Of a stretch of 28,070 bases of DNA, positions 1 to 7,512 are shown in pieces (positions within the stretch are counted from its first letter, which is position 1; every line of letters begins with the position of its first letter). The notes below the pieces were generated by a model, which was given only the letters and a program-made list of their open reading frames with translations, ran no database searches and was not told where the DNA came from. The DNA lies in contig CABJAV010000035.1 of assembly GCA_902363675.1 (NCBI GenBank), forward strand, positions 1-28,070. The letters are read 5' to 3'. Source of the stretch: Lachnospiraceae bacterium. GTDB lineage: Bacteria; Bacillota; Clostridia; Lachnospirales; Lachnospiraceae. The position numbers and the translations under genes were made by a program.

Positions 1-9
1 GATAATACA

Positions 10-72
10 AGAAGGTACAGGATAAAACAATCTGGAGAAAAATATGTCGGATTGTTTTGTTCTGTACCTTCT
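10..72. terminator. Long imperfect hairpin at the window edge
   Basis: The arms 10-32 and 50-72 are 23 bases each and complementary apart from two or three positions near the middle, with a 17-base loop. A short T run follows on the plus strand. It lies just upstream of the truncated recombinase, so it is probably the terminator of a gene left of the window; an end of a lost insertion is also possible. The hairpin is seen directly, its role is inferred. Confidence 0.5.
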
Positions 73-131
73 TTTAACTTGCATGAAAAAGAAGACATCA
101 GGAGCAGATAAATTTACGAATAACAATACAG

Positions 132-1493
132 GATGCCCTTGCCGGAAAGATCGACATGATCCTTACAAAGTCGGTCAGCAGGTTTGCGAGGAACACGGTA
201 GACTCGCTGGTGACCATCCGAAAACTGAAGGAAAAGAACGTGGCGGTGGTGTTCGAGAAAGAGGGGATCAATACACTGGAGGGAACCGGCGAAATCCTTA
301 TCACCATCTTGAGCAGTCTGGCACAGGAGGAGAGCCGCAACATCAGCGAGAACATCCGCTGGGGAGTCGTGAGGAAATTTGAAAAAGGCAAGGTCATCGT
401 AAACTGCACAAAGTTCATGGGATACACCAAAAACGAGGATGGTGACCTGGTCATCGTACCCGAAGAGGCAGAGATCGTAAAGCTGATTTTCCGGCTTTAT
501 CTGGAGGGCTACAGTACCGGGAAGATCGCAAAGCATCTGGAAGAGCAGGGAATCAAGACCGCCACAGGGCAGGACAAATGGCATTCCACGGTAATAGACA
601 AAATGCTCCGCAATGAAAAATACATGGGAGATGCATTACTGCAGAAAACCTATACGGTGGATTTCATGACAAAAAAGAAAGTCAAGAACACTGGAATCGT
701 ACCGCAGTATTATGTGGAAGATGACCATGAGGCGATTATCCCGAAGGAGCTGTTCTACAGGGTACAGGAAGAGATGATGCGGAGGGCATCCTTATGCAAG
801 GCGGCTGTCACCCGGAAGAAGAACCAGAGGAGCAGGTATTCCTCCACCTATGCACTGACCGGCATGCTGATCTGCGGAAAATGCGGGCAGGAGTACCGGA
901 GAGTCACCTGGGCGAGAAACGGGAAAAAGAAAGTTGTCTGGAGATGCAGCAACCGATTGACTAACGGAGTGAAGAAATGCGGGGAATCCGAGACACTCGA
1001 AGAGAACACATTAAACAGGGCGGTGATGGAAGCCATCCACAGGATCACGAGTGATGATATGGAATTTATGGAAAACTTCCGGCAGAACATCATCCATGTC
1101 ATCGGGAACTACAGCACCGCAAAAGAGTCTGAGGAATACGAAGAAAAGATAAAAGAAAAGCAGGAAGAGATGGTGGCACTGATCGCAGAGAATGCAAAGA
1201 CCGGCTCCTACACACCGGAGTTTGATGAACGCTATCGCACCATAGCAGAGGAAATCAATGCCTTAAAAGAGGCACAGAAAACAGCCAGAAACGAGAAATG
1301 GATGGCTGACAGCTATGAACAGAGAATCCAAGATATCGACCATTACTTAAGCACAAGCACCTGCCAGATACAGGAGTTCGACAATGACCTTGTCAGACGG
1401 CTGATCTCGACCATCAAAGTGGAATCCAGCGAGAAGCTGCTGATACAGTTCCAGTCAGGCATTGTCATGGAACAGGAGATTCGATATGAGTAA
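132..1493 (+). pseudogene. Large serine recombinase, 5'-truncated
   Basis: The frame encodes the back part of the resolvase catalytic domain (SVSRFARNTVDS, then SLAQEESRNISENIRWG), the recombinase domain (about residues 75-200 of the fragment), a zinc ribbon with paired cysteines (CGKCG, then a Cys in WRCSN and one in KKCGE) and a coiled coil near residues 330-380. The N-terminal strand with the nucleophilic serine is missing. In-frame sequence upstream runs to a stop at 84-86 without resembling the family, and homology appears to begin at 132. An internal ATG at 156 gives a 445-residue reading frame, but a product lacking the catalytic serine should be unable to recombine DNA. The intact family is usually around 500 residues or more. 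Its last 47 codons start the 2.06-kb repeat found again at 25565. Confidence 0.85.
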
Positions 1494-1554
1494 GACTGCG
1501 GCAGGAATGGCAGCAAGCAAATAGGAAACGTTGTTCCTGCCAGTTTATGGTAAG

Positions 1555-1586
1555 AATAAAATGCCCGATGATCCGGGCGTTTTATT
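1555..1586 (+). terminator. Rho-independent terminator after the recombinase remnant
   Basis: The arms 1555-1567 and 1574-1586 pair over 13 bases with a single G-T wobble. The core is GCCCG/CGGGC, flanked by A and T runs, so it could work in both directions. A second inverted repeat (GGCAGGAA at 1500-1507 with its complement at 1534-1541) precedes it. The repeat copy near 25706 keeps the GGCAGGAA pair but has lost the terminator. Confidence 0.8.
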
Positions 1587-1701
1587 GTTGGCACAAAAAT
1601 AGGAAAGAACAGCAGGAGCGATATATAGCGGAAAATGAGTAAAGGGAAGTGGATATAGAAAAAGCACATGAAGTAAGTGTGCGACAGGAGGAGAAAAGCG
1701 T

Positions 1702-2283
1702 ATGAATTATGAGCAACTGATAGAAGAACTGAGGGAGGAAATGTTACAACTTGTAAACACGAAATGTGATGCACTGCTCCAGATGTACCGGAGTGGGGAG
1801 ATGCATACAGATAAGAGAGATACGATCCGGGAAAGCAGCCTTATCACAGTATCCCCGGCGGAACTGAAAGGGAAAAGACCACTGGCAGTCCAGTTCGCAC
1901 CGGGAGAATGGATAGAGACACCTACATGGAGAAAGGTGGCACAAAGGATTTTGCAGACCTGTAATGAACAGCCGGATATCCATGAAAGATTTATGGAAAT
2001 GTGTGGAAAAGTAGCCGGACGCTGGAGGACAATCCTTGGCAGTTCACCGGAAGAAATGGATGTACCGATAAAGGTGGATGAGGAACTTTATTTTGAGGGA
2101 AAATTTGACACCGAAGCGATGTTAAACATGTTAGAGAAAAAGGTGCTGGAACCGGCAGGGGTTGATTACAGCAGCATTAAAATCCGGTATATGGGAAAAG
2201 GGCAGGAAGCAGCAAAAAGTTTAGAGCAGGATGTTTTGGAGCAGGAGGGGCAGGAACAGCATGCACCGGTGCAGACAATGTAA
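1702..2283 (+). CDS. Conserved hypothetical protein, 193 aa (copy 1)
   Basis: I do not recognise this family. The protein begins with an acidic, probably helical stretch (MNYEQLIEELREEMLQL) and has a central part with FAPGEWIETPTWRKVAQ and CGKVAGRWRTILG. It ends in a Gln/Glu-rich, low-complexity tail. No signal peptide or membrane segment is seen. The start is supported by AGGAGG at 1687-1692. It sits between the recombinase remnant and the Rpn nuclease gene, and the same three-part order recurs at 25565-27620, so the gene travels with them. The second copy (197 aa) differs at about ten positions plus a short tail insertion, mostly conservative, which suggests both copies have been under some protein-level constraint. 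A DNA-binding or accessory role for the recombinase would be a guess. Confidence 0.8.
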   Translation: MNYEQLIEELREEMLQLVNTKCDALLQMYRSGEMHTDKRDTIRESSLITVSPAELKGKRPLAVQFAPGEWIETPTWRKVAQRILQTCNEQPDIHERFMEMCGKVAGRWRTILGSSPEEMDVPIKVDEELYFEGKFDTEAMLNMLEKKVLEPAGVDYSSIKIRYMGKGQEAAKSLEQDVLEQEGQEQHAPVQTM

Positions 2284-2286
2284 AAA

Positions 2287-2335
2287 ATGGACGGAATCAA
2301 GACTCCAAGTCTATGACAGGTTTGGAGTTTTTCTT
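2287..2335 (+). terminator. Shared terminator unit, copy 1
   Basis: The stem ACTCCAA (2302-2308) with TTGGAGT (2322-2328) is followed by a T run. The upstream flank GGAATCAAG is also conserved, so about 49 bases match units at 3452, 4690 and 26495. This unit starts 3 bases after the stop of the 193-aa gene. Confidence 0.85.
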
Positions 2336-2363
2336 ATGTTCCTTTTCCAAATGTAAAAATTGA

Positions 2364-2392
2364 TTGTATAAAAGAAATGGGTAAGTTATAAT
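2364..2392 (+). promoter_or_regulatory. Promoter of the Rpn gene
   Basis: TTGTAT at 2364-2369 and a perfect TATAAT at 2387-2392 are separated by 17 bases, about 60 bases before the GTG start. The same arrangement is present in the second copy at 26572-26600. Confidence 0.75.
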
Positions 2393-2454
2393 ATAGGTGT
2401 GGTCAGATGCCTTTTTGGGGATGACTATATCTGTTACAAAAAGGAGGAAGGCCA

Positions 2455-3411
2455 GTGAATACAGAATTGAAAAATGCAGTGAAAGCAACAGACTCAAAAG
2501 CACAGTATGATACGAGTGCAAAGCGTCTGTTAGGACAGAAGAGCATACTGGCACATATACTGGTAAAAACAGTTGATGAGTTTAAGGGCATGAATCCCAA
2601 GGATGTGGTCGACTGCATCGAGGGAACACCACATATCAGTACGGTACCGGTAGAGCCTGGACTTACAAATGCAGCCAGCGAAAAAAATGGTGAGAGACTG
2701 GTCGGTTTCAACACAGAAAATGAAGAGATTAATGAAGGTCTGGTAAGATTTGATATCGTTTTCTATGTGCGTATGAGAGACGGACTGTCACAGATTATCA
2801 TAAATGTAGAAGCACAGAAAGACGAGCCAACGGGATACGAAATCTTAAATCGGGCAATCTTTTATGTGAGCAGACTGATTTCATCACAAAAAGAACGTGA
2901 TTTTGAGAACTCCAGCTACGATGACATTAAGCGTGTATATTCGATCTGGGTATGTATGAACATGGAAGAGAGCAGCATGAGCCATGTGCATCTCACAAAA
3001 GAAGATTTGATCGGTTCCTATGAATGGAAGGGAAATCTTGACCTGCTGAATATCATCATGCTTGGACTGGCAAAGAATCTGCCGGAACATGATGAGACAT
3101 ATGAACTGCACCGTCTGTTATGTGCGTTGCTGTCACAGGAACTTACAATAGATGAAAAACTAAACATAATTGGAAATGAATACGATATTCCTATTGAGGA
3201 GAACTTCAGGAAGGATGTGAGCGTTATGTGTAACTTGAGTCAGGGAATTGAAGAAAAGGGTATTGCGATTGGACGTGCGGAAGGTGAAGCAGGACTTATT
3301 ATAAAAATGTATAAGAATGGTTTTACAGCAGAGCAGATAGCTTCAGCCACAGATAAGGATATAGAAGAAGTGAAAGCGATTATTGCAGGGAAGGAACCTG
3401 CACTTGCATAG
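2455..3411 (+). CDS. Rpn family PD-(D/E)XK nuclease / putative transposase (copy 1)
   Basis: The 318-residue protein matches the Rpn/PD-(D/E)XK transposase-like family, whose characterised members (E. coli RpnA) are DNA endonucleases that promote recombination. The likely catalytic residues are D100 in VRFDIVF and E119 with Q121 in IINVEAQ, the D...ExQ variant typical of the family. The C-terminal tail (about residues 268-318) contains the regulatory-looking GIAIG and NGFTAEQIA stretches common at the end of such proteins. The GTG start at 2455 is fixed by AAGGAGGAAG at 2441-2450. The gene has its own promoter and a shared terminator unit follows it. The copy at 26664 is almost identical up to residue 271 and then diverges sharply. 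Nuclease assignment is by motif, not by test. Confidence 0.88.
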   Translation: MNTELKNAVKATDSKAQYDTSAKRLLGQKSILAHILVKTVDEFKGMNPKDVVDCIEGTPHISTVPVEPGLTNAASEKNGERLVGFNTENEEINEGLVRFDIVFYVRMRDGLSQIIINVEAQKDEPTGYEILNRAIFYVSRLISSQKERDFENSSYDDIKRVYSIWVCMNMEESSMSHVHLTKEDLIGSYEWKGNLDLLNIIMLGLAKNLPEHDETYELHRLLCALLSQELTIDEKLNIIGNEYDIPIEENFRKDVSVMCNLSQGIEEKGIAIGRAEGEAGLIIKMYKNGFTAEQIASATDKDIEEVKAIIAGKEPALA

Positions 3412-3451
3412 TTCTTTTATGGTGGCAGAAAAACAGTTTTCTGTGAATAAA

Positions 3452-3500
3452 ATGGTCGGAATCAAGCCTCCAAGTCTATAATAGATTTGGAGGTTTCCTT
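3452..3500 (+). terminator. Shared terminator unit, copy 2
   Basis: CCTCCAA (3467-3473) pairs with TTGGAGG (3487-3493) and T-rich DNA follows. The preceding GGAATCAAG flank matches the other units. A second small hairpin, CAGAAAA (3426-3432) with TTTTCTG (3437-3443), lies just upstream. Confidence 0.8.
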
Positions 3501-3541
3501 TTATATGTCCTGTGTAAAATTTTTTGCGAAAAGAATAAATG

Positions 3542-3550
3542 TGATATAAT
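3542..3550 (+). promoter_or_regulatory. Extended -10 promoter of the PIN gene
   Basis: TGATATAAT forms an extended -10 element (TG at 3542-3543, TATAAT at 3545-3550), 68 bases before the start codon. No good -35 box exists; TTGCGA at 3524-3529 is too close at 15 bases. Confidence 0.55.
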
Positions 3551-3618
3551 GTATGAAAAGTTACAAAGATTACAAACTAGTTTATTGATAAAAAATGATT
3601 TAAGTAGAGGATGAAAAA

Positions 3619-4689
3619 ATGATTTTTTTGGATGCAAATGCCTTTTATTCATATTATGGAAGAAGCAAATTAGGAATGACATCAGAACCAGTTGATGAAA
3701 AACGTTTGAAAAAATATTTAGATCAACAGAGCGAAAAGAGTCTTCCGACTTCAGTATATATTGAGATAATGACGCACTTTAGAAATAATCCCAAAGTGTT
3801 ACAAAGTTTACTTGAATTTAGGTATGCGAAGGGGTTGCCGCTTTTTAATAATATTCCAGATTATGTTGTGAGTGAAGATGAAATTACCAGTGTTGCATAT
3901 ATGGATCAAGTAGCTCTCAAAAATTATGCGGATAGATTATTAAAAAGCAAAATTCAAATTGAGAGTAAATTTACACTTTTATTTTTTGAAATTACAAAAG
4001 ATTTATATGCTCATTACAAACTAGAGATGACAGATGGACTGTCACAAAAAAACAAAGATGCTATATTGGGGTATATTGGAAGAGTTGCATATAAAGAATA
4101 TCAAAATTTATTAGAAGAAAGAATTAAAGAAGAACTGCAGTCAGGGTATGATGAAAATAAAGAGAAAAAAGTACTCAAGGATTTTTATATCCAAGAATTG
4201 AATGAAGCATGTGTGCTTACCAATATTATTATTCAAGGATGTGTTGCTTGCAAACAGGACAAGGAGGATATCATAAGTATTGTACAGCAGACATATCAAA
4301 AGAGTATTGAAAATGGTTTGGATGGAAATATGGGAACGATGCCGTGTATAGTAGATACATTGGCAACAGACCAACATTTCCTAGATATAGCGAAAGTAAA
4401 AGTGTCAGAGATGTTTAAAAAAGGAAAATATTCTGCCACACAGAGAAGATATCTTCGGGATGTAATGTTTACATCATGGTTTGAAAGAGGAAAAAAATTA
4501 GACAAGAATGATATTTTTGATATGCTTTGTGTTGGATGCCTAGATCATATAGATAAAACCAAGAGTGCGTGTGTTTTAATAGATGCATCGTCATATGTTC
4601 TCTCATTTGACGCAAGAATGAAGAATTTTATAGGAACTGTTAAACCAGAGAATTTGAGATTAATTGAAAAAATCCAAAATGAACAGTGA
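3619..4689 (+). CDS. PIN-like domain protein with large helical insertion
   Basis: The 356-residue protein opens with MIFLDANAFY, the first strand and acidic residue (D5) of a PIN nuclease fold. E49 in SVYIEIMTHF fits the second conserved acid. The other half of the active site seems to lie near the C-terminus: D298/D301 in NDIFDMLCVGCLD and D331 in LSFDARM. About 240 residues, mostly charged and helical in appearance, separate the halves, whereas a typical VapC is only about 130 residues. PIN domains are Mg-dependent RNases; this would be a split or insertion variant. The start has AGAGG at 3606-3610. No antitoxin-like gene lies beside it, so a simple VapBC pair is unlikely. The gene is more AT-rich than the repeat to its left and carries its own promoter and terminator, so it behaves as a self-contained cargo gene. 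A defence role is inference. Confidence 0.75.
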   Translation: MIFLDANAFYSYYGRSKLGMTSEPVDEKRLKKYLDQQSEKSLPTSVYIEIMTHFRNNPKVLQSLLEFRYAKGLPLFNNIPDYVVSEDEITSVAYMDQVALKNYADRLLKSKIQIESKFTLLFFEITKDLYAHYKLEMTDGLSQKNKDAILGYIGRVAYKEYQNLLEERIKEELQSGYDENKEKKVLKDFYIQELNEACVLTNIIIQGCVACKQDKEDIISIVQQTYQKSIENGLDGNMGTMPCIVDTLATDQHFLDIAKVKVSEMFKKGKYSATQRRYLRDVMFTSWFERGKKLDKNDIFDMLCVGCLDHIDKTKSACVLIDASSYVLSFDARMKNFIGTVKPENLRLIEKIQNEQ

Positions 4690-4738
4690 ATGGTTGGAAT
4701 CAAGCCTCCAAGTCCCCAACAGATTTGGAGGTTTTCTT
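4690..4738 (+). terminator. Shared terminator unit, copy 3
   Basis: CCTCCAA (4705-4711) pairs with TTGGAGG (4725-4731), followed by TTTT. The unit begins immediately after the PIN stop codon and matches the units behind the 193-aa and Rpn genes, although the genes are unrelated. Confidence 0.85.
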
Positions 4739-5013
4739 CTGCCCATTTTTATCGGGAAGTAATTTCCCAAATAAACAATCTATGGTACAATATCTTAGAA
4801 GTTATCATCACGGGATAAGTGAACCATAGAGAAAGAGCAGAGTCAATCGTAAGCTGATCTGGCTTACATCTAAAATACAATGCAATCTTTTTCTATGCAG
4901 GTGCAGGAGAGAGTGCATCATGTCAATTTTTGCAGCCTCGTCAGAGAGGATGGAAACATTTTTCACTCCCAGAGTACAGTGAAAACTCTGGAAAGTGCAT
5001 CTCAATTACCCTA

Positions 5014-5331
5014 TCGACACATGTGGAGACGGTTGTTCTTTTGTCCCAACAAAAACCAGATGACACGATAGAGATCGACTTAGACCTGGACGAGCTGGAT
5101 GCCACCAGTGCCGAGTTGAAAGCAACCTATCAGGAAATCAAAGATTATGTGCTGAAAGAATTTGGCTTGAAGGTTTCAAGTTTATATATTTCTCAGGTAA
5201 AACGCAAATGTGGAATTGAAGTGGGAGAAAACTATAATCTTTCAAAATCAGAAAATGCAAGAGTTCCGCAATGCCCGAAAGAGAAAGAAGATGCTATCAA
5301 GGCTGCCCTGAAATATTATGCGATGATCTAA
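5014..5331 (+). pseudogene. Decayed gene tail: VETVV...ATYQEIKDYV C-terminal module
   Basis: The frame from STHVETVVLLS to the stop encodes a C-terminal module with ATYQEIKDYV, YISQVKRKCG, VGENYN and CPKEKEDAIKAALKYY in order. The same order (VETVV, ATYQKIKDYV, YIAQVKRMCG, MGENYN, CPQEKVEYIKDALRHY) forms the last 105 or so residues of the intact recombinase at 22510-24465. From memory, similar tails follow RlmD/RumA-like methyltransferase sequences in Firmicutes, often next to tnpV, but I cannot verify that here. Nothing resembling a catalytic domain precedes it. LPYR at 5006-5017 is in a neighbouring frame, suggesting a frameshift at the junction. The frame is open upstream to a possible start at 4930, without recognisable content. 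Confidence 0.6.
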
Positions 5332-5362
5332 GGACATCGCTGATTTCAAGGAGGAATAACAC

Positions 5363-5734
5363 ATGAAAAGCACATTTGAAAAAATGGGTGGAACCTACAC
5401 ACTTGGCGCAGACGGAATTTACTATCCGAATCTTGTCAGTACAGATGAAGAACCGCATTATGGGAAATATGGAATGATGCGGAAAACATATCTGAAAGAG
5501 CATCGTCCGGCAATGTATTCACTGTATATGCTGGAAGACAGACTGACAGAACATCTGAATACTGTGGACGATGAAGCACAGGAGAGAATGGATATTCTGG
5601 TGAGTCAGATGATGGAGAAGCAGGGCATTACGGAAGAATTGAAAGCTCGTGACCAGATGGAATGGGTTAGAGCGGTAAATAATGTCCGGAATTCTGCAGA
5701 AGAGATTGTGCGTCATGAAATAATTTATAAATAA
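5363..5734 (+). CDS. tnpV: TnpV-like transposon protein
   Basis: The 123-residue product matches the small TnpV family first named in the Tn4451 group of clostridial mobilizable transposons. It shows the opening FEKMGGTYTLGADGIYYPNL, a central TYLKEHRPAMYSLYMLEDRL and the closing QMEWVRAVNNVRNSAEEI and HEIIY segments. Its molecular role is not established. The start is supported by AAGGAGGAATAAC at 5350-5362. It lies 31 bases after the decayed module, an arrangement I remember as common for this family. Length fits the family, so the gene looks intact. Confidence 0.75.
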   Translation: MKSTFEKMGGTYTLGADGIYYPNLVSTDEEPHYGKYGMMRKTYLKEHRPAMYSLYMLEDRLTEHLNTVDDEAQERMDILVSQMMEKQGITEELKARDQMEWVRAVNNVRNSAEEIVRHEIIYK

Positions 5735-5741
5735 TAGCTGA

Positions 5742-5769
5742 GGGACTGTTGGACAGTCCCTTTGTTATT
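5742..5769 (+). terminator. Terminator after tnpV
   Basis: GGGACTGT (5742-5749) pairs perfectly with ACAGTCCC (5753-5760) around a 3-base loop, followed by TTTGTTATT. Confidence 0.8.
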
Positions 5770-5904
5770 TCTTGGCAGCTAAAATTGGTGACAGGTGTTA
5801 ATGACATAATTCGCGTTAAATACATATATTTTATTTGATTTTTATTGAAATGAGCTATGGTAAAGCTGAAAATCGTAAAAAAATACGAAAATATAAAATA
5901 ACTA

Positions 5905-5933
5905 TTGACAGATTGGATGGGGGAAGGTATAAT
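5905..5933 (+). promoter_or_regulatory. Perfect consensus promoter of the AAA ATPase gene
   Basis: TTGACA at 5905-5910 and TATAAT at 5928-5933 are separated by exactly 17 bases. A TTG codon at 5905 could be read as a start for a longer frame, but it is part of the -35 box, so translation must begin downstream at 5962. Confidence 0.9.
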
Positions 5934-5961
5934 CCAAGATGTAGAAAGGTATGGTGTAATT

Positions 5962-7236
5962 ATGTTTGTTTCATTTTCAGTAGGAAATACAGGTCCATTC
6001 AAGGAGATAACTGGAATCACAACCCTTGCGGAGAATTTGAAAAAAGAGTTCTTAGAGGAAAATACATTTGAAGTCTCTGGACAGAACTATAATAAAATTT
6101 CATACATTTATGGAGCAAATGGTTCTGGAAAAACAAATTATTTGGCAGCACTTACGAAAATGCAGAAGATGATAATAATGTCTACTGTGTTGGGAGCTAA
6201 TAATAATAAGCTATTAGAAGTTCCTGCAATTAAGAAAGAACTAGCAGCACCAATCGAAACTTTTAAGTTTGATATTGATTGTAAAAGTAAAGAGACGTAT
6301 TTTGAGATTCAGGTGATTATCGAGGAAATTTTATACACTTATTCATTTGCAATTCAGGATGGAAAAATTCAAAAAGAGCTTTTGACCAAAAAGAAGAAAC
6401 GGACAGAAGTACTTATTAAGAGGACTTCTCCAAAATATGAAGACATAGTACTTCGCTCCGGATTGTCTAGTTTCAAGAATATGGTATCTGTTGTTAGAGA
6501 AGACGCATTATGCTTGGCAATGGCGGCTATGTTAAACAATCCTTTAGCAAGTATGATTCTGAATGAAATAATGAATTATCGTGTGATAAATATGGCTTCG
6601 GTTGGAAATGCACCGGATTTTGATGAAGAAAATACTAATGAGGAAGCAATAGAAAGATATCTCAAGTATTTAAAAATAGCTGATCCCACATTGACAAATT
6701 TAAAGGTTGATTTGGAATCAAAAATGGATAAACATGTATTGAGTGAAGACGATTTAGAGAACAAAGAGCTGGTCATCAAAAACATACATGTAAGTGTTCA
6801 ATCACTTCATGCTACTTACAAAGATCATAAACAAGTTGGGGAGATAGAACTTCCATTTTTGAAGTATGAATCAAATGGAACTATTCGAATGCTGAGAGTT
6901 TTACCTGCTATTTTTGAGGCATTAGATGCTGGAAGTACGTTATTTATTGATGAAATAGAGAATGGTTTACATCCTAATTTAGTAAAGCTTTTAGCTGGTT
7001 TGTTTAATTCTAATGAATCTAATCCGCATCATGCACAGTTAATATGTACAACACATGACACACTGCTACTCGATGGAGTACGGAGAGATCAGGTATGGTT
7101 TACAGATAAGAACCAGTATGGAGAAACAAGCATGTGCAGATTAAGCGATTATCCAAATGTGAGAAGCAATGATAATATTGCTGCGAAATACTTACAAGGA
7201 GTATTTGGAGCGATTCCCAATACTCAGAATTTGTAA
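5962..7236 (+). CDS. AAA15-type ATPase (COG1106-like, candidate defence ATPase)
   Basis: The 424-residue protein starts MFVSFSVGNTGPFKEI, the usual opening of OLD/RecF-like AAA15 ATPases. Walker A is GANGSGKT at residues 51-58. A helical insertion occupies about 120-300. Walker B is TLFIDEIENGLHP with D330/E331, and the switch-like TTHD has H365. The C-terminus has no Toprim nuclease, unlike true OLD proteins. Relatives such as RloA and AbiL-type ATPases act with a partner nuclease in phage defence; that is family knowledge. The start is set by the promoter at 5905-5933 and by AGAAAGG at 5943-5949. The gene is followed by a hairpin-rich gap and then two unfamiliar genes on the same strand, which are plausible but unproven partners. 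No RloB-like gene is visible. Confidence 0.85.
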   Translation: MFVSFSVGNTGPFKEITGITTLAENLKKEFLEENTFEVSGQNYNKISYIYGANGSGKTNYLAALTKMQKMIIMSTVLGANNNKLLEVPAIKKELAAPIETFKFDIDCKSKETYFEIQVIIEEILYTYSFAIQDGKIQKELLTKKKKRTEVLIKRTSPKYEDIVLRSGLSSFKNMVSVVREDALCLAMAAMLNNPLASMILNEIMNYRVINMASVGNAPDFDEENTNEEAIERYLKYLKIADPTLTNLKVDLESKMDKHVLSEDDLENKELVIKNIHVSVQSLHATYKDHKQVGEIELPFLKYESNGTIRMLRVLPAIFEALDAGSTLFIDEIENGLHPNLVKLLAGLFNSNESNPHHAQLICTTHDTLLLDGVRRDQVWFTDKNQYGETSMCRLSDYPNVRSNDNIAAKYLQGVFGAIPNTQNL

Positions 7237-7244
7237 TAAAAAAA

Positions 7245-7466
7245 GAACCAAAGCGCCAACTTTGGTTCAGGTGGTAGATATCTACCAAATGTAGTAACCA
7301 TGGGCGAAATGACCATGGCGCAATATAAAATAATCCAAACCAATAATACCATGGTTACTACAAACTTTCAATAAAAATTTAATACAGGAGAGATAAAATA
7401 TATGACGGAATTGTAGTAATATGGTAGCTATTGCGCCATTAAATTTATAAGTACTTTGGTCATTTC
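7245..7466. other. Highly structured intergenic region (candidate ncRNA, attenuator or MITE)
   Basis: Five inverted repeats are packed here: 7245-7253 with 7260-7268 (9 bp), the 16-base palindrome TGGTAGATATCTACCA at 7272-7287, 7290-7303 with 7349-7362 (14 bp), 7315-7325 with 7429-7439 (11 bp), and 7306-7315 with 7457-7466 (10 bp). Segment 7412-7424 is an imperfect second copy of 7290-7303, so 7349-7362 can pair with either one. The second pairing nests inside the 7306-7325/7429-7466 helix. The first hairpin has an A run before it on plus, hence a T run after it on the minus strand. No convincing open frame lies here. The pairing is seen; the role is unknown. Confidence 0.75.
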
Positions 7467-7512
7467 TCCTTTTCATATAGATATATTTTTTATATAAAAT
7501 GGAGGAAATAAT

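Larger units (their letters stand above)
1353..3411. repeat. Direct repeat, copy 1 (recombinase tail + 193-aa gene + Rpn gene)
   Basis: This segment matches 25565-27620 in the same orientation. It begins inside the recombinase gene at the bases coding STCQI and ends at the Rpn stop codon. Most of it is nearly identical between copies. The main differences are a terminator present only here (1555-1586), scattered changes in the 193-aa gene and a diverged last 45 or so codons of the Rpn gene. The repeat period is 24,212 bases. Two directly oriented copies of this length are a substrate for homologous recombination. Confidence 0.95.

Noticed and set aside
44..382. 112-aa open frame overlapping the truncated recombinase
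   Set aside because: It is in another frame of a clearly recognisable recombinase domain and its product is low-complexity with no ribosome site.
4739..5013. Coding region before the decayed module
   Set aside because: Open frames at 4880-5071 and 4930-5013 change frame and show no family features; treated as decayed DNA.
7245..7466. Type III toxin-antitoxin RNA (ToxI-like tandem repeats)
   Set aside because: The repeats are inverted, not tandem, and the downstream 308-aa protein is much longer than ToxN/AbiQ toxins and shows no similarity that I can see.
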